Of a stretch of 64,000 bases of DNA, positions 16,988 to 24,969 are shown piece by piece. The notes below the pieces were generated by a model. The model ran no database searches and had not been told where the DNA came from. It was given only the letters and a program-made list of their open reading frames with translations. The number at the start of each line of letters is the position of its first letter. Position 1 is the first letter of the stretch. The DNA is taken from positions 1,896,033-1,960,032 of the forward strand of contig NZ_CAMPOV010000001.1 in NCBI RefSeq assembly GCF_946892675.1. The letters run 5' to 3'. Position numbers and translations under genes: made by a program. The stretch comes from Arthrobacter sp. Marseille-P9274. Its GTDB lineage: Bacteria > Actinomycetota > Actinomycetes > Actinomycetales > Micrococcaceae.

Positions 16988-17794
16988 TCAGCCCAGCTGG
17001 AACGGCAGCGAGGGATCCTCCTCCGACGGGAAGCCCTCGGCTTCGGCCGTGACCCGCATTTCCTGCAGCCTCAGGCTGCCGCCGACGGTCGACAGGAACG
17101 CCGTGTCCGCCGTGTCCCTTCCCGTGGCAATCCGCAGCATCGAGGCGCGCGGCGCCATGCCCGTGGCGTCCACCATGTGCCACGTGCCGTCGACGTAGGC
17201 CTCCGCCACGGCGTGGAAGTCCATGGGCTGCAGCCCGGGGGCGTAGACGGCGGCGAGTCGGGCCGGGACGTCCTTGGCGCGCAGCAGCGAAATCACCAGG
17301 TGCGCATAGTCGCGGCAGACCCCGCGGCGTGCCAGCAGGGTCTCGACGGCGCCGTCGGTGAACCGCGACGACCCGCTGACATAGCTCAGCTCCTTCGCCA
17401 CCCACTCGCGCACGCTCCGGATCAGCTCCGTTCCCCGCCGGGACCCGAACTCGGCGTAGGACGTGGGCAGCAGCTTGTCCGACTCGCAGTAGCGGCTGGG
17501 CCGCACGTACTTGATCAGTTCCGTGGGCCGGCCCGCCGCGGGAGCGGCCTCGCCGAGCACGGTGGCCCGGTAATCCAGTTGAACGACGGCGGGATCCGCC
17601 ACCTGCAGCGTGTGCAAGCGTCCGCCGTGGTCGTCGGCGTGCTCCTGCAGTTCGACCGGCTCGCCGTCGACGGTGAGGACAAACTCCTCGTCGCAGGACG
17701 CGAAGCTCTGCGGCCGGGCAATGGCGACGGCGAATACCAGCGACGTATTGGCGGCGGTTTTGGCAACAAGGCGGGCCGAGACCGCTCGTTTCAT
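16988..17794 (-). CDS. Transglutaminase-like domain protein
   Basis: Protein of 268 residues with an N-terminal beta-rich domain and a C-terminal transglutaminase/protease-like core. The papain-type triad is visible: Cys in ARRGVCRDYAHL (about residue 158), His in DFHAVAEAYVDG (about 192), Asp in WHMVDATGMAPR (about 208). Such proteins act as peptidases or crosslinking enzymes; many in actinobacteria have unknown substrates. No signal peptide is obvious, so it is likely cytosolic. GAGGAG precedes the ATG. Same strand as the nad operon but separated from nifS by about 107 bp downstream of its own start. Confidence 0.85.
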   Translation of the reverse strand: MKRAVSARLVAKTAANTSLVFAVAIARPQSFASCDEEFVLTVDGEPVELQEHADDHGGRLHTLQVADPAVVQLDYRATVLGEAAPAAGRPTELIKYVRPSRYCESDKLLPTSYAEFGSRRGTELIRSVREWVAKELSYVSGSSRFTDGAVETLLARRGVCRDYAHLVISLLRAKDVPARLAAVYAPGLQPMDFHAVAEAYVDGTWHMVDATGMAPRASMLRIATGRDTADTAFLSTVGGSLRLQEMRVTAEAEGFPSEEDPSLPFQLG

Positions 17795-17901
17795 GGAGGC
17801 TCCTCTGGGGTGGCTGTGCGGCGACCCCAGGCGGGTTCGCCCTTTCCGCCCACACTATCGGCTCCGGCACGGCGGGCTGAATCCGCCCGGCCCTGCCCGT
17901 G

Positions 17902-19044
17902 TCAGCGGGCGAGCGACCGGACCGACTGCACTGCGCCGGCAATCGACCTGGCCGCGAGCGCGATCTCGGCCTCCTTGACGGCGGACGTGAAGGTCAGCCG
18001 CACGGCCGTCCGGGCCGCGTCGGGGTCGATGCCCATGGCCAGCAGGACGACGGAGGGCTCGTCGGACCCGGCCGCGCAGGCCGACCCGCTGGAACACACC
18101 ACGCCCCGCCGCTCCAGCTCCAGCAGCACGGCCTCCCCGGAGGTTCCCGGGAAGCAGAAGGAGGCGCTGGCGGGAAGTCGTTCGGTCCGGTGGCCGGTCA
18201 CGAATGCATCCGGCACGGCCTTGAGCACCGTGTCAATCAGAAAGTCGCGGTAGCCCCGGAGGCGTTCGGCCGACGCCGGGCGCTCGGCCTCGGCCAGTTT
18301 CAGCGCAGTGGCGACGCCGACGGCTCCGGCGACGTTTTCGGTGCCGGAGCGGCGCCCGCGTTCCTGGCCGCCGCCGTGCAGCACCGGCTCCAGCGGCAGC
18401 CGCCCGGCGACGTACAGCAGCCCGCAGCCCTTGGGGGCGCCGAGCTTGTGGCCGGAGATGCTGATCGCGTCGGCGCCCAGCGCGGCCGCGTCAAGCGGCA
18501 GCCAGCCGGCGGCCTGGACAGCGTCCGTGTGGAAGGGCACCCCGGCCTCGAGGCAAAGCTCGGCGATCCGGGCCACGGGCTGGACGGTCCCGACCTCGTT
18601 GTTCGCGTACATCACGGTGCACAGGGTCGTCCCGGCTGTCAGCGCCCCGGCCAACTGCGCCAGGTCCACGACGCCGTCGGCGTCCGCGCCCACACGCGTC
18701 ACGCGGAAGCCGTGGAACCGCTCCAGGTAATCCGCGGCTTCCAGCACCGAGGGATGTTCGACAGCGGAGGTCACCACGTGGCGGTCCCGCGGCGTCGCGA
18801 GGCTGATCCCCTTGATTGCCAGGTTGTTCGATTCCGTCCCGCCGGAGGTGAAAACGATCTCGCCGGCCCGGCACCCAAGCACGGATGCCGCCGTCGTCCG
18901 CGCATACTCCAGGGCACGGGCCGCCGCCTCCCCGACCGTGTGGTGGCTCGAGGGATTGCCGAAGTCCTGGGTCAGGGCCGGCCACATGGCTTCGAGGACT
19001 TCCCGGCGGACCGGGGCAGTGGCGGCGGCGTCGAGGTAGATCAT
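17902..19044 (-). CDS. nifS: Cysteine desulfurase, NifS/IscS-like
   Basis: PLP enzyme of 380 residues that takes sulfur from L-cysteine for Fe-S cluster assembly. Landmarks are MIYLDAAATAPVRREVLEAM at the start, NPSSHH near residue 28, the PLP lysine in SGHKLGAPKGCG (about 195), and the active Cys in SSGSACAAGSDEPS (about 318). Its ATG overlaps the nadC stop (ATGA). A desulfurase at the end of a nadABC operon fits a role in building the 4Fe-4S cluster of NadA. Confidence 0.93.
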   Translation of the reverse strand: MIYLDAAATAPVRREVLEAMWPALTQDFGNPSSHHTVGEAAARALEYARTTAASVLGCRAGEIVFTSGGTESNNLAIKGISLATPRDRHVVTSAVEHPSVLEAADYLERFHGFRVTRVGADADGVVDLAQLAGALTAGTTLCTVMYANNEVGTVQPVARIAELCLEAGVPFHTDAVQAAGWLPLDAAALGADAISISGHKLGAPKGCGLLYVAGRLPLEPVLHGGGQERGRRSGTENVAGAVGVATALKLAEAERPASAERLRGYRDFLIDTVLKAVPDAFVTGHRTERLPASASFCFPGTSGEAVLLELERRGVVCSSGSACAAGSDEPSVVLLAMGIDPDAARTAVRLTFTSAVKEAEIALAARSIAGAVQSVRSLAR

Positions 19045-19910
19045 GGGATGCTGATGTCCAGTCCGAGGTCGAGCGAGCGGACGCTGTGGGTCAGCGCCCC
19101 GGAGGAGATGATGTCGACGCCGGTGGCGGCGATGTCCGCGACCGTGTCCAGCCGGACGTTGCCGCTGGCCTCCACCAGCGCGCGGCCCGCCACCTGCGCG
19201 ACGCCAGCGCGCAGCTGGTCGACGGTGAAGTTGTCCAGCATGATCGTGTCCACCCCGGCGGCCAGCACGGGCTCGATCTGCTCCGCCCGGTCCACCTCGA
19301 CCTCGAAATGGACCGTATGCGGCAGGCCGGCCTTCGCCTCCAGGAGCGCCTCCGTCAGGTCCCGCCGCCCGCCCTCGGTGATGACGGCCAGATGGTTGTC
19401 TTTGGCCAGAACGGCGTCCGAGAGCGAGTACCGGTGATTGTGCCCGCCGCCGCAGCGCACGGCGTAGCGCTCCAGCGCGCGCAGGCCCGGGGTGGTCTTG
19501 CGGGTGTCGGCAATCCGGGCCTTGGTGCCCTCGGCCCGCGCCACGAACGCCGCGGTCTGGGTGGCGATGCCGCACAGCCGCTGCAGCAGGTTCAGGCCCA
19601 CCCGTTCGGCGAGCAGGATGGAGCGCGCGCTGCCGCTGGCGACGGCCAGCACCTGGCCGGCCTCGAACACCTCCCCGTCCTGCACCTTGAGCTCCACGGC
19701 GACGGCGGAATCCACGTGGCGGAACACGGTCTGCAGCACCGGAGCCCCGGCGAACACGCCGGGCTCGCGTGCGGTGAGTTCCGCCGTCGCGCCGGCCACC
19801 GCGGGAATCAGCGCGTTGGAGGTGACGTCGCCCCACGGCGCGTCCTCGGCGAGCGCGGCGGCGACGATGCGCTCCACGGCGGGCTGGTCGGGCGGAAGGA
19901 TGGGGCTCAT
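19041..19910 (-). CDS. nadC: Nicotinate-nucleotide pyrophosphorylase (carboxylating), quinolinate phosphoribosyltransferase
   Basis: Converts quinolinate and PRPP to nicotinate mononucleotide, CO2 and pyrophosphate, the third step of NAD de novo synthesis. At 289 residues it has normal length. Family motifs are EDAPWGDVTSNALIP (about 20-34), the substrate-binding RIADTRKTTPGLRALERYAVRCGGGHNHR (about 137-165), and VEASGNVRLDTV near residue 245. The start overlaps the nadB stop by 4 bp and its stop overlaps the nifS start. Confidence 0.96.
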   Translation of the reverse strand: MSPILPPDQPAVERIVAAALAEDAPWGDVTSNALIPAVAGATAELTAREPGVFAGAPVLQTVFRHVDSAVAVELKVQDGEVFEAGQVLAVASGSARSILLAERVGLNLLQRLCGIATQTAAFVARAEGTKARIADTRKTTPGLRALERYAVRCGGGHNHRYSLSDAVLAKDNHLAVITEGGRRDLTEALLEAKAGLPHTVHFEVEVDRAEQIEPVLAAGVDTIMLDNFTVDQLRAGVAQVAGRALVEASGNVRLDTVADIAATGVDIISSGALTHSVRSLDLGLDISIP

Positions 19911-21793
19911 GCAGGCTCCTTGACGAGGCGGCGCGCGGCCGCGTTGGCGTTGCTGGCTTGGGGGCCGGGCAGGTTGGTGCTGGCCGGGCTGGTGCTGGCC
20001 GGGTCGGTGCCGACCGGGCCGATACTTACCGGGCTGGTGCTGACCGAGCTGATCACGTTGGCATTGCTGGCGGAGGCCCCGGCCGCGTTGGCATTGCTGG
20101 CCGAGGCCCCGGCCGCGTTGGCATTGCTGGCCGAGGCCCCGGCCGCGTTGGCATTGCTGGCCGAGGCGTTGACCGCGCTGGCGTTGACGAAGTGCAGGCG
20201 GTCCGCACCGGCCGGCGACTGGCTGAAGTCGGTGCGGAAGTGGGCGCCGACCGAATCGCGCCGCGCGGCGGCGGCGGCGACCACCAGCCGGGCGTTGGTG
20301 AGCAGGTTGCGATGTTCCGCCGCGGCCGGACCCGCGCCGGCCCTCCCCGATTCGACCGAGCCCGGACCGGGCGCGCGCCACTGCCGGAGCTGCTTCGCCG
20401 CCAGCTCCAGCCCCGCCGCATCGCGCGTGACGCCGGCGGCCTCCGACATCAGGGTGCGGACCTGGGCCGGCGTGCACTCGACGGTCCCGTCCTGCAGCTC
20501 CAGCGGCACGGCCGCGAAGACCGGCGTACTGCCGCTCCCGGCATGCAGCGCATCGACGGCGCGGCGGGCGAAGACCAGCCCCTCCAGGAGGGAATTCGAG
20601 GCCAGCCGGTTGGCACCATGCACCCCGGTGCACGCCGTTTCCCCGACCGCAAACAGGCCCGGCAGGGACGTCCGCCCCGACGTGTCCGTCCGGATCCCGC
20701 CCATCCAGTAGTGCGACGCGGGCACAACGGGCAGCGGCACGGTGTTCCAGTCGAAGCCGAGGGACTTCACGGTCCGGTCGATGGTCGGGAACCGGCGGGC
20801 CAGAAAGTCCGGGCCGCGCCTCGCCGCAATCCCCGTGACGTCCAGGTAGACCCGCGGTTCGTCGCCCCGGCCTTCGAGCAGCCGCAGCTGCTGGCAGATG
20901 GCGCGCGAGACCACGTCCCGCGGCGCCAGTTCGGCCCGCTCGTCGTATTCCGCCATGAACCGCCGCCCGGACGCATCCACTAGCAGGGCGCCTTCGCCCC
21001 GCACCGCCTCGGAGATCATGAAGGCGGCGCCGCCGGTCGCCGCCGGGTCCAGCAGCGTCGGGTGGAACTGGATGAACTCCAAGTCCGCGAGCACCGCGCC
21101 GGCTTCCCACGCCAGCGCCACTCCGTCCCCGGTCGCCGAAGCAGGATTCGTGGTCGCCTCGAAAAGCTGGCCCGCTCCCCCGGTCGCGAGGATCACGACG
21201 TCGGCAGCAACCTCGGTGCTCCGTGTGGTCCGCGTCCCCTCGAGCACTTCGACCCCCGTGACGCGGTTGCCGTCCAGCAGCAGCCGCTGCACGAAGGCGT
21301 GCTCGCGGATACGCAGCCGGTCGGCGTCGGCGAGCGCCCGCACCCGGTCGACCAGGACCCGGGCGATCCGGGCTCCGGTGCTGTCCCCGCCAGCGTGCAG
21401 GATGCGCGCGGCCGAGTGCGCTCCCTCCAGCCCGAGGGCCAGCCGGTTTCCGTCCAGGTCGAAGGCCACGCCCCAGTCCCGCAGGACCGCGATCTCGCCG
21501 GCAGCGGCGGAGCACAGGAGCTGCACCGCGTCGTCGTCGTTCATGCCCGCGCCCGCGCGGAAGGTGTCCGCGGCATGCGCCTGCACCGAATCGCCGGCCG
21601 CGCCGCCCTGGGCAGTGACGGCGGTGATGCCGCCCTGCGCGAACCATGTGTTGCTCATTTCCAGCGCGCCCTTGGCCAGCAGGGTCACCTCGACGCCCGG
21701 GCGTTCCGCGGCCAGTGCGGCGGCGTACAGTCCGGCAATGCCGGAACCAACGACGACGGCGCGCAGCGGGCCTGCGCTAGGGGCCGCGGTCAT
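19907..21793 (-). CDS. nadB: L-aspartate oxidase with a repetitive C-terminal tail
   Basis: FAD enzyme that oxidises L-aspartate to iminoaspartate, the first step of NAD synthesis. The FAD motif GSGIAGLYAAALAAE is at about 15-29 and NTWFAQGGITAV at about 48-59; the catalytic region GVHGANRLASNSLLEGLVF lies near residue 385. The canonical fold ends near residue 535 (HFRTDFSQSP). About 90 extra residues follow, built of Asn/Ala/Ser repeats (unit ASNANAAGAS) then degenerate Thr/Ser/Pro/Ala units, encoded by DNA tandem repeats. The tail is low-complexity, probably disordered, and not part of the enzyme. Overlaps nadA upstream and nadC downstream by 4 bp each. Confidence 0.94.
   Translation of the reverse strand: MTAAPSAGPLRAVVVGSGIAGLYAAALAAERPGVEVTLLAKGALEMSNTWFAQGGITAVTAQGGAAGDSVQAHAADTFRAGAGMNDDDAVQLLCSAAAGEIAVLRDWGVAFDLDGNRLALGLEGAHSAARILHAGGDSTGARIARVLVDRVRALADADRLRIREHAFVQRLLLDGNRVTGVEVLEGTRTTRSTEVAADVVILATGGAGQLFEATTNPASATGDGVALAWEAGAVLADLEFIQFHPTLLDPAATGGAAFMISEAVRGEGALLVDASGRRFMAEYDERAELAPRDVVSRAICQQLRLLEGRGDEPRVYLDVTGIAARRGPDFLARRFPTIDRTVKSLGFDWNTVPLPVVPASHYWMGGIRTDTSGRTSLPGLFAVGETACTGVHGANRLASNSLLEGLVFARRAVDALHAGSGSTPVFAAVPLELQDGTVECTPAQVRTLMSEAAGVTRDAAGLELAAKQLRQWRAPGPGSVESGRAGAGPAAAEHRNLLTNARLVVAAAAARRDSVGAHFRTDFSQSPAGADRLHFVNASAVNASASNANAAGASASNANAAGASASNANAAGASASNANVISSVSTSPVSIGPVGTDPASTSPASTNLPGPQASNANAAARRLVKEPA
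20057..20170. repeat. In-frame 30-bp tandem repeat inside nadB
   Basis: Three full copies (20057-20086, 20087-20116, 20117-20146) and a partial fourth. Each encodes the ten-residue unit ASNANAAGAS on the minus strand. Because 30 bp is a multiple of three, copy changes would lengthen or shorten the NadB tail without a frameshift. Degenerate 15-bp units follow at about 19970-20050. Confidence 0.9.
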
Positions 21794-23097
21794 GGGCGTG
21801 CGGCCAGCATCCGCTCGAGGGCCACGCGGGCCGGGACGGCGACGGACTCGGGCACGGTGATGCGATTGAGGATCTCGCCGCCGGACAGCGAGTCCGTTCC
21901 CGCATAGGCCTCCAGCACCCATGCCAGGTAGCCGGGGTGGATCCGGTACATCGTGGAGCAGGGGCAGACCACCGGGTCCAGGCAGAAGATGGTGTGCTGC
22001 GGGTACTCGGCCGCGAGCCGGTTGACCATGTTGATCTCGGTACCGACGGCGAAAACCGTAGGCTCCTCGGCGGCGGCGATGGCCTTGCGGATGTAGTCGG
22101 TGGAGCCCGACTCGTCCGCGGCGTCGACCACCGGCATTGGGCACTCCGGGTGCACTATCACGCGCACGCCAGGGTAGTCGGCCCGGGCCTTCTCGATCTG
22201 GTCCACGGTGAACCGCTTGTGCACGGAGCAGAACCCGTGCCAGAGGATCACGCGGGAATCGAGCAGGGTCTGCTCGTCATTGCCACCGAGGGCCTGGCGC
22301 GGGTTCCACATCGGCATCTGCTCCAGCGGGACACCCATGGCCTTGGCAGTGTTGCGGCCCAGGTGCTGGTCCGGGAAGAACAGCACCCGCTGTGCGCGCC
22401 GGAAGGCCCATTCCAGCACGGTCGCCGCGTTGGAGGAGGTGCACACGATGCCGCCGTGCTCCCCCACGAAGGCCTTCAGCGCGGCAGAGCAGTTCATGTA
22501 TGTCACCGGCATGACCGGGATCTTGCCGTCCTCGTCCGGCTCGGTGCCGAAGATGCCGCTCAGTTGGTCCCAGCAGGCCTGCACCGAATCGGAGTCCGCC
22601 ATGTCCGCCATGGAGCAGCCGGCGGCCAGGTTCGGCAGGATCACGGCCTGGTCCTCGCCGGAGAGCATGTCAGCGGTTTCGGCCATGAAGTGCACGCCGC
22701 AGAAGACGATGACCTCGGCCTCCGGCTTCTCCTTGGCCGCCTGCGCCAGCTGGAAGGAGTCGCCCACGAAGTCCGCGTACTTCACGACCTCGTCGCGCTG
22801 GTAGAAGTGCCCGAGGATGACCAGTCTGTCCCCCAGCTTCTCCTTGGCCGCGAGGATCCGGGCATCGAGCTCTTCGTCCGAGGCCAGCCGGTACTCCTCG
22901 GCGATCTGCCCCTGCCGCGGCGTGGCCGCCGGCGCGCTGTCCGCCATCGAGGCCCCGGGCCCGTACGCCGGGAGGGCGCCGCCGTCAAAATTCCACGGCG
23001 CCTTCACCAAGTCCGAGCTGCAGGTGCCGCCGGACGCCGCGGCCGCCTCGGCCTCGGGCCGGGTCATGAGGTCGATGGTGCTGCTGATCGATGCCAT
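21790..23097 (-). CDS. nadA: Quinolinate synthase
   Basis: Fe-S enzyme condensing iminoaspartate with dihydroxyacetone phosphate to quinolinate, the second step of NAD synthesis. The length of 435 residues fits the long actinobacterial form with an N-terminal extension. Core motifs include LGHFYQRDEVVKYADFVGDSF (about 95-115), FCGVHFMAETADML (about 130-143), and the C-terminal Cys cluster CLDPVVCPCSTMYRIHPGY near residue 385, which helps ligate the 4Fe-4S cluster. GGAGAG precedes the ATG. Second gene of the nrtR-nadABC-nifS operon. Confidence 0.96.
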   Translation of the reverse strand: MASISSTIDLMTRPEAEAAAASGGTCSSDLVKAPWNFDGGALPAYGPGASMADSAPAATPRQGQIAEEYRLASDEELDARILAAKEKLGDRLVILGHFYQRDEVVKYADFVGDSFQLAQAAKEKPEAEVIVFCGVHFMAETADMLSGEDQAVILPNLAAGCSMADMADSDSVQACWDQLSGIFGTEPDEDGKIPVMPVTYMNCSAALKAFVGEHGGIVCTSSNAATVLEWAFRRAQRVLFFPDQHLGRNTAKAMGVPLEQMPMWNPRQALGGNDEQTLLDSRVILWHGFCSVHKRFTVDQIEKARADYPGVRVIVHPECPMPVVDAADESGSTDYIRKAIAAAEEPTVFAVGTEINMVNRLAAEYPQHTIFCLDPVVCPCSTMYRIHPGYLAWVLEAYAGTDSLSGGEILNRITVPESVAVPARVALERMLAARP

Positions 23098-23109
23098 GGG
23101 TCTCTCCGT

Positions 23110-23137
23110 TAATCTGGCTGTCGTAATCTGGCTGTCG
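23110..23137. repeat. 14-bp direct repeat, two copies
   Basis: TAATCTGGCTGTCG occurs twice in tandem (23110-23123, 23124-23137) in the short gap between nrtR and nadA, followed by a partial third (CTGGCTGTG). No role can be assigned. Confidence 0.7.
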
Positions 23138-23159
23138 CTGGCTGTGGAAGGGTGCCGGC

Positions 23160-23861
23160 TCAGGCGAGCGGGCCGTTTTTGGGACCGGTCGAACCGGTGT
23201 AGCGGAAGAGCCGGGGCGGACGGTGCCGGCCACCCTGGAGGTATTCGTCGGTCGCCTCGATATCCGGTGCCGTCCGCAACTGGCGCCGGAAATTGGCGGG
23301 ATCAAGGGTCTTGCCGAGCACTGCCTCGTAGACTTCGCGGACCTGGGCCAGGGTGAACTTCTCGCCGAGGAACGCGTAGGCGATGGAACTGTAGGCAACC
23401 TTGTTCCGCAGCCTCCAGAGCGCATAGTCGACGATCTGGTTGTGGTCGAAGGCGAGCTGGCCCACCCCGTCCGCCCGGAACCACCGGACATTGTCGGTTT
23501 CCTGCGCGAGCGCCGCCTCGTCCGGCTTGACGAGCGCCCAGTAGACGATCGAGACGACGCGCTGGGCGGGCGAACGGTCAAGCCCGCCGAAGGCGTAGAG
23601 CTGCTCCAGGTAGTCCGGCTGCAGGCCCGTGGTCTCCTGGAGGTTCCTGGCTGCCGCGTCCTGCAGGGATTCGGCCGCGCTCAGCGGCCCGCCGGGCAGG
23701 GCCCACAGTTCCTGGTACGGCTGGCGGGTGCGCCGGACCAGCGGCAGCCAGAGCGTCGGCCCCGACGTCTCGCCGTCGCCCCGCAGCGCGAAGATCACGG
23801 TGGAAATCGCCAGCTCCGGCGGCTGCCGGCGCCGCTCTGACACATTCGCTGAATACACCAT
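23160..23861 (-). CDS. nrtR: NrtR-type Nudix transcriptional regulator of NAD biosynthesis
   Basis: 233 residues. The N-terminal Nudix-like domain (about 15-145) carries a degenerate Nudix box around GGPLSAAESLQDAAARNLQE: the spacing is right but the REUXEE core reads RNLQET. The C-terminal part (GEKFTLAQVREVYEAVLGKTLDPANFRRQL, about 165-195) is the winged-helix DNA-binding domain of NrtR. NrtR represses NAD genes and is released by ADP-ribose. It is the first gene of the nadABC-nifS unit, with strong GGAGGGGAG before the ATG, and two GTCA-N3-TGAC palindromes flank its promoter, consistent with autoregulation. A plain Nudix hydrolase is the alternative. Confidence 0.88.
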   Translation of the reverse strand: MVYSANVSERRRQPPELAISTVIFALRGDGETSGPTLWLPLVRRTRQPYQELWALPGGPLSAAESLQDAAARNLQETTGLQPDYLEQLYAFGGLDRSPAQRVVSIVYWALVKPDEAALAQETDNVRWFRADGVGQLAFDHNQIVDYALWRLRNKVAYSSIAYAFLGEKFTLAQVREVYEAVLGKTLDPANFRRQLRTAPDIEATDEYLQGGRHRPPRLFRYTGSTGPKNGPLA

Positions 23862-23905
23862 GGCGCCGCTCCCCTCCGTGCCAACACATCGCCGTCGCTA
23901 GTAAA

Positions 23906-23953
23906 GGTCAAGATGACCAGAACTCATTGTAGCGGGTTAAAGTCATTTTGACC
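23906..23953 (-). promoter_or_regulatory. Probable nrtR-nad promoter with two NrtR operator candidates
   Basis: Two 13-bp near-identical palindromes, GGTCAAGATGACC (23906-23918) and AGTCATTTTGACC (23941-23953), share GTCA-N3-TGAC and start 35 bp apart. Between them, read on the minus strand, is a good -10 hexamer TACAAT (complement of 23926-23931). One palindrome would cover the -35 area and the other the transcription start, a classical repression layout. Assignment to NrtR rests on context. Confidence 0.6.
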
Positions 23954-24090
23954 CAATCTCGTGCTGCGGCTAGGCGCACTGTGACGCACATGGCGTGCCG
24001 CTTCTGGCCGGATGCGCCTGGGCGCCAACGGCCCCTGAAGCTGCCGGTTGACGAAGCCGACCAGTTGGTAAAGCTGGCCGTTGGTGCAGC

Positions 24091-24250
24091 TGCCCGTTGG
24101 TGCTGCCCTGCATGCCGGAGGCCCGTACAACCTCCGCCGCGCCCTACCCTGTTCCCGTTACCGAAGCAGCCCGTTGATGAAGCAGCCCGCTGGTGCCGCC
24201 CTGCATGCCGGAGGCCCGGGCAGCCTCCGCCGACCCCTACCCTGCTCCCG
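24091..24250. repeat. 67-bp direct repeat, two copies at 93-bp spacing
   Basis: Segments 24091-24157 and 24184-24250 match at all but about nine positions and include the shared core CTGCATGCCGGAGGCCC. They lie in the 467-bp gap between nrtR and the Lrp-family gene. I see no gene in this gap; besides the nrtR promoter and this duplication the DNA is C-rich and featureless. Confidence 0.8.
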
Positions 24251-24328
24251 ATCCCGGAGCTCCCCCGGAGCTTCCGTCAACGCTTCCGGCTCGGCGCTCC
24301 GTCATGGACCTCGGCACCCGGTCCGGCG

Positions 24329-24820
24329 CTATCCTTGCGGCTCGGCGTCCCGCCTCCCGGACGCAGCCTGGACCAAAGGCAGCGTCCGGCTTTCGAAATG
24401 GCTGTTCAGGACAATCACCGAGGAGGACCGAAGCACGGTATTAGTGCCTGTGATTTCGTCCAGCACGCGCTGCAGGTCGGCGTTGGACCTGGCGACGACG
24501 CAGGCGAGTAGGTCGCTCTCGCCGGATACGGTATGCAGTTCCAGGACCTCGGGAATGCGTGCGAGCGCGGCAGCGACGGCGTCGTGGCCGATCTCCTGCC
24601 GGATGACGAGCGAACAGTAGGCCTTCACGACGTAGCCGAGTTCGGCCGGCTCCAGGCGCGGTCCCCACCCGGCGATCACCCCGGCGCGTTGCATCTTGTC
24701 GAGCCGGGCCTGTACCGTGGCACGGGCCACTTTAAGGACCCGGGAGGCTTCCAGGACGGACATTCTCGGGTCCTGGCTGAACAGCGTGACGATATCCGAA
24801 TCCAGCGAATCGATATTCAT
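24329..24820 (-). CDS. Lrp/AsnC-family transcriptional regulator
   Basis: 163 residues with an N-terminal HTH (LFSQDPRMSVLEASRVLKVARATVQARLDKMQRAGVI, about 14-50) and a C-terminal ligand-binding RAM domain (VLELHTVSGESDLLACVVA, about 90-110). These proteins sense amino acids. It is divergent from an amino-acid permease and about 1.7 kb from a 2-oxoacid dehydrogenase-like operon, both plausible targets. An inverted repeat AAACC-N6-GGTTT (24827-24842) overlaps its Shine-Dalgarno region and could be an autoregulatory site; weak evidence. Confidence 0.9.
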   Translation of the reverse strand: MNIDSLDSDIVTLFSQDPRMSVLEASRVLKVARATVQARLDKMQRAGVIAGWGPRLEPAELGYVVKAYCSLVIRQEIGHDAVAAALARIPEVLELHTVSGESDLLACVVARSNADLQRVLDEITGTNTVLRSSSVIVLNSHFESRTLPLVQAASGRRDAEPQG

Positions 24821-24969
24821 CCGTTGAAACCTCTTTCGGTTTGACTAGCCATTCGGCTGCGGGACATACAAATTGTCATCCGGGCCGCCGGCTGGACCAA
24901 ATGCAGCGGCGAAGGCCCGCGCCCGCTGCCTGCCGCCACCGCGGCAGTGTGATGACAGGAAATTCCACA

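Noticed and set aside
16358-18253. 631-residue plus-strand open frame
   Set aside because: Lies opposite the lipoprotein, transglutaminase and nifS genes; low-complexity Ala/Arg/Pro/Ser translation with no family features.
17902-19836. 644-residue version of the cysteine desulfurase frame
   Set aside because: The first 264 residues overlap nadC out of frame and are Arg/Gly-rich; the true start MIYLDAAATAP overlaps the nadC stop as ATGA.
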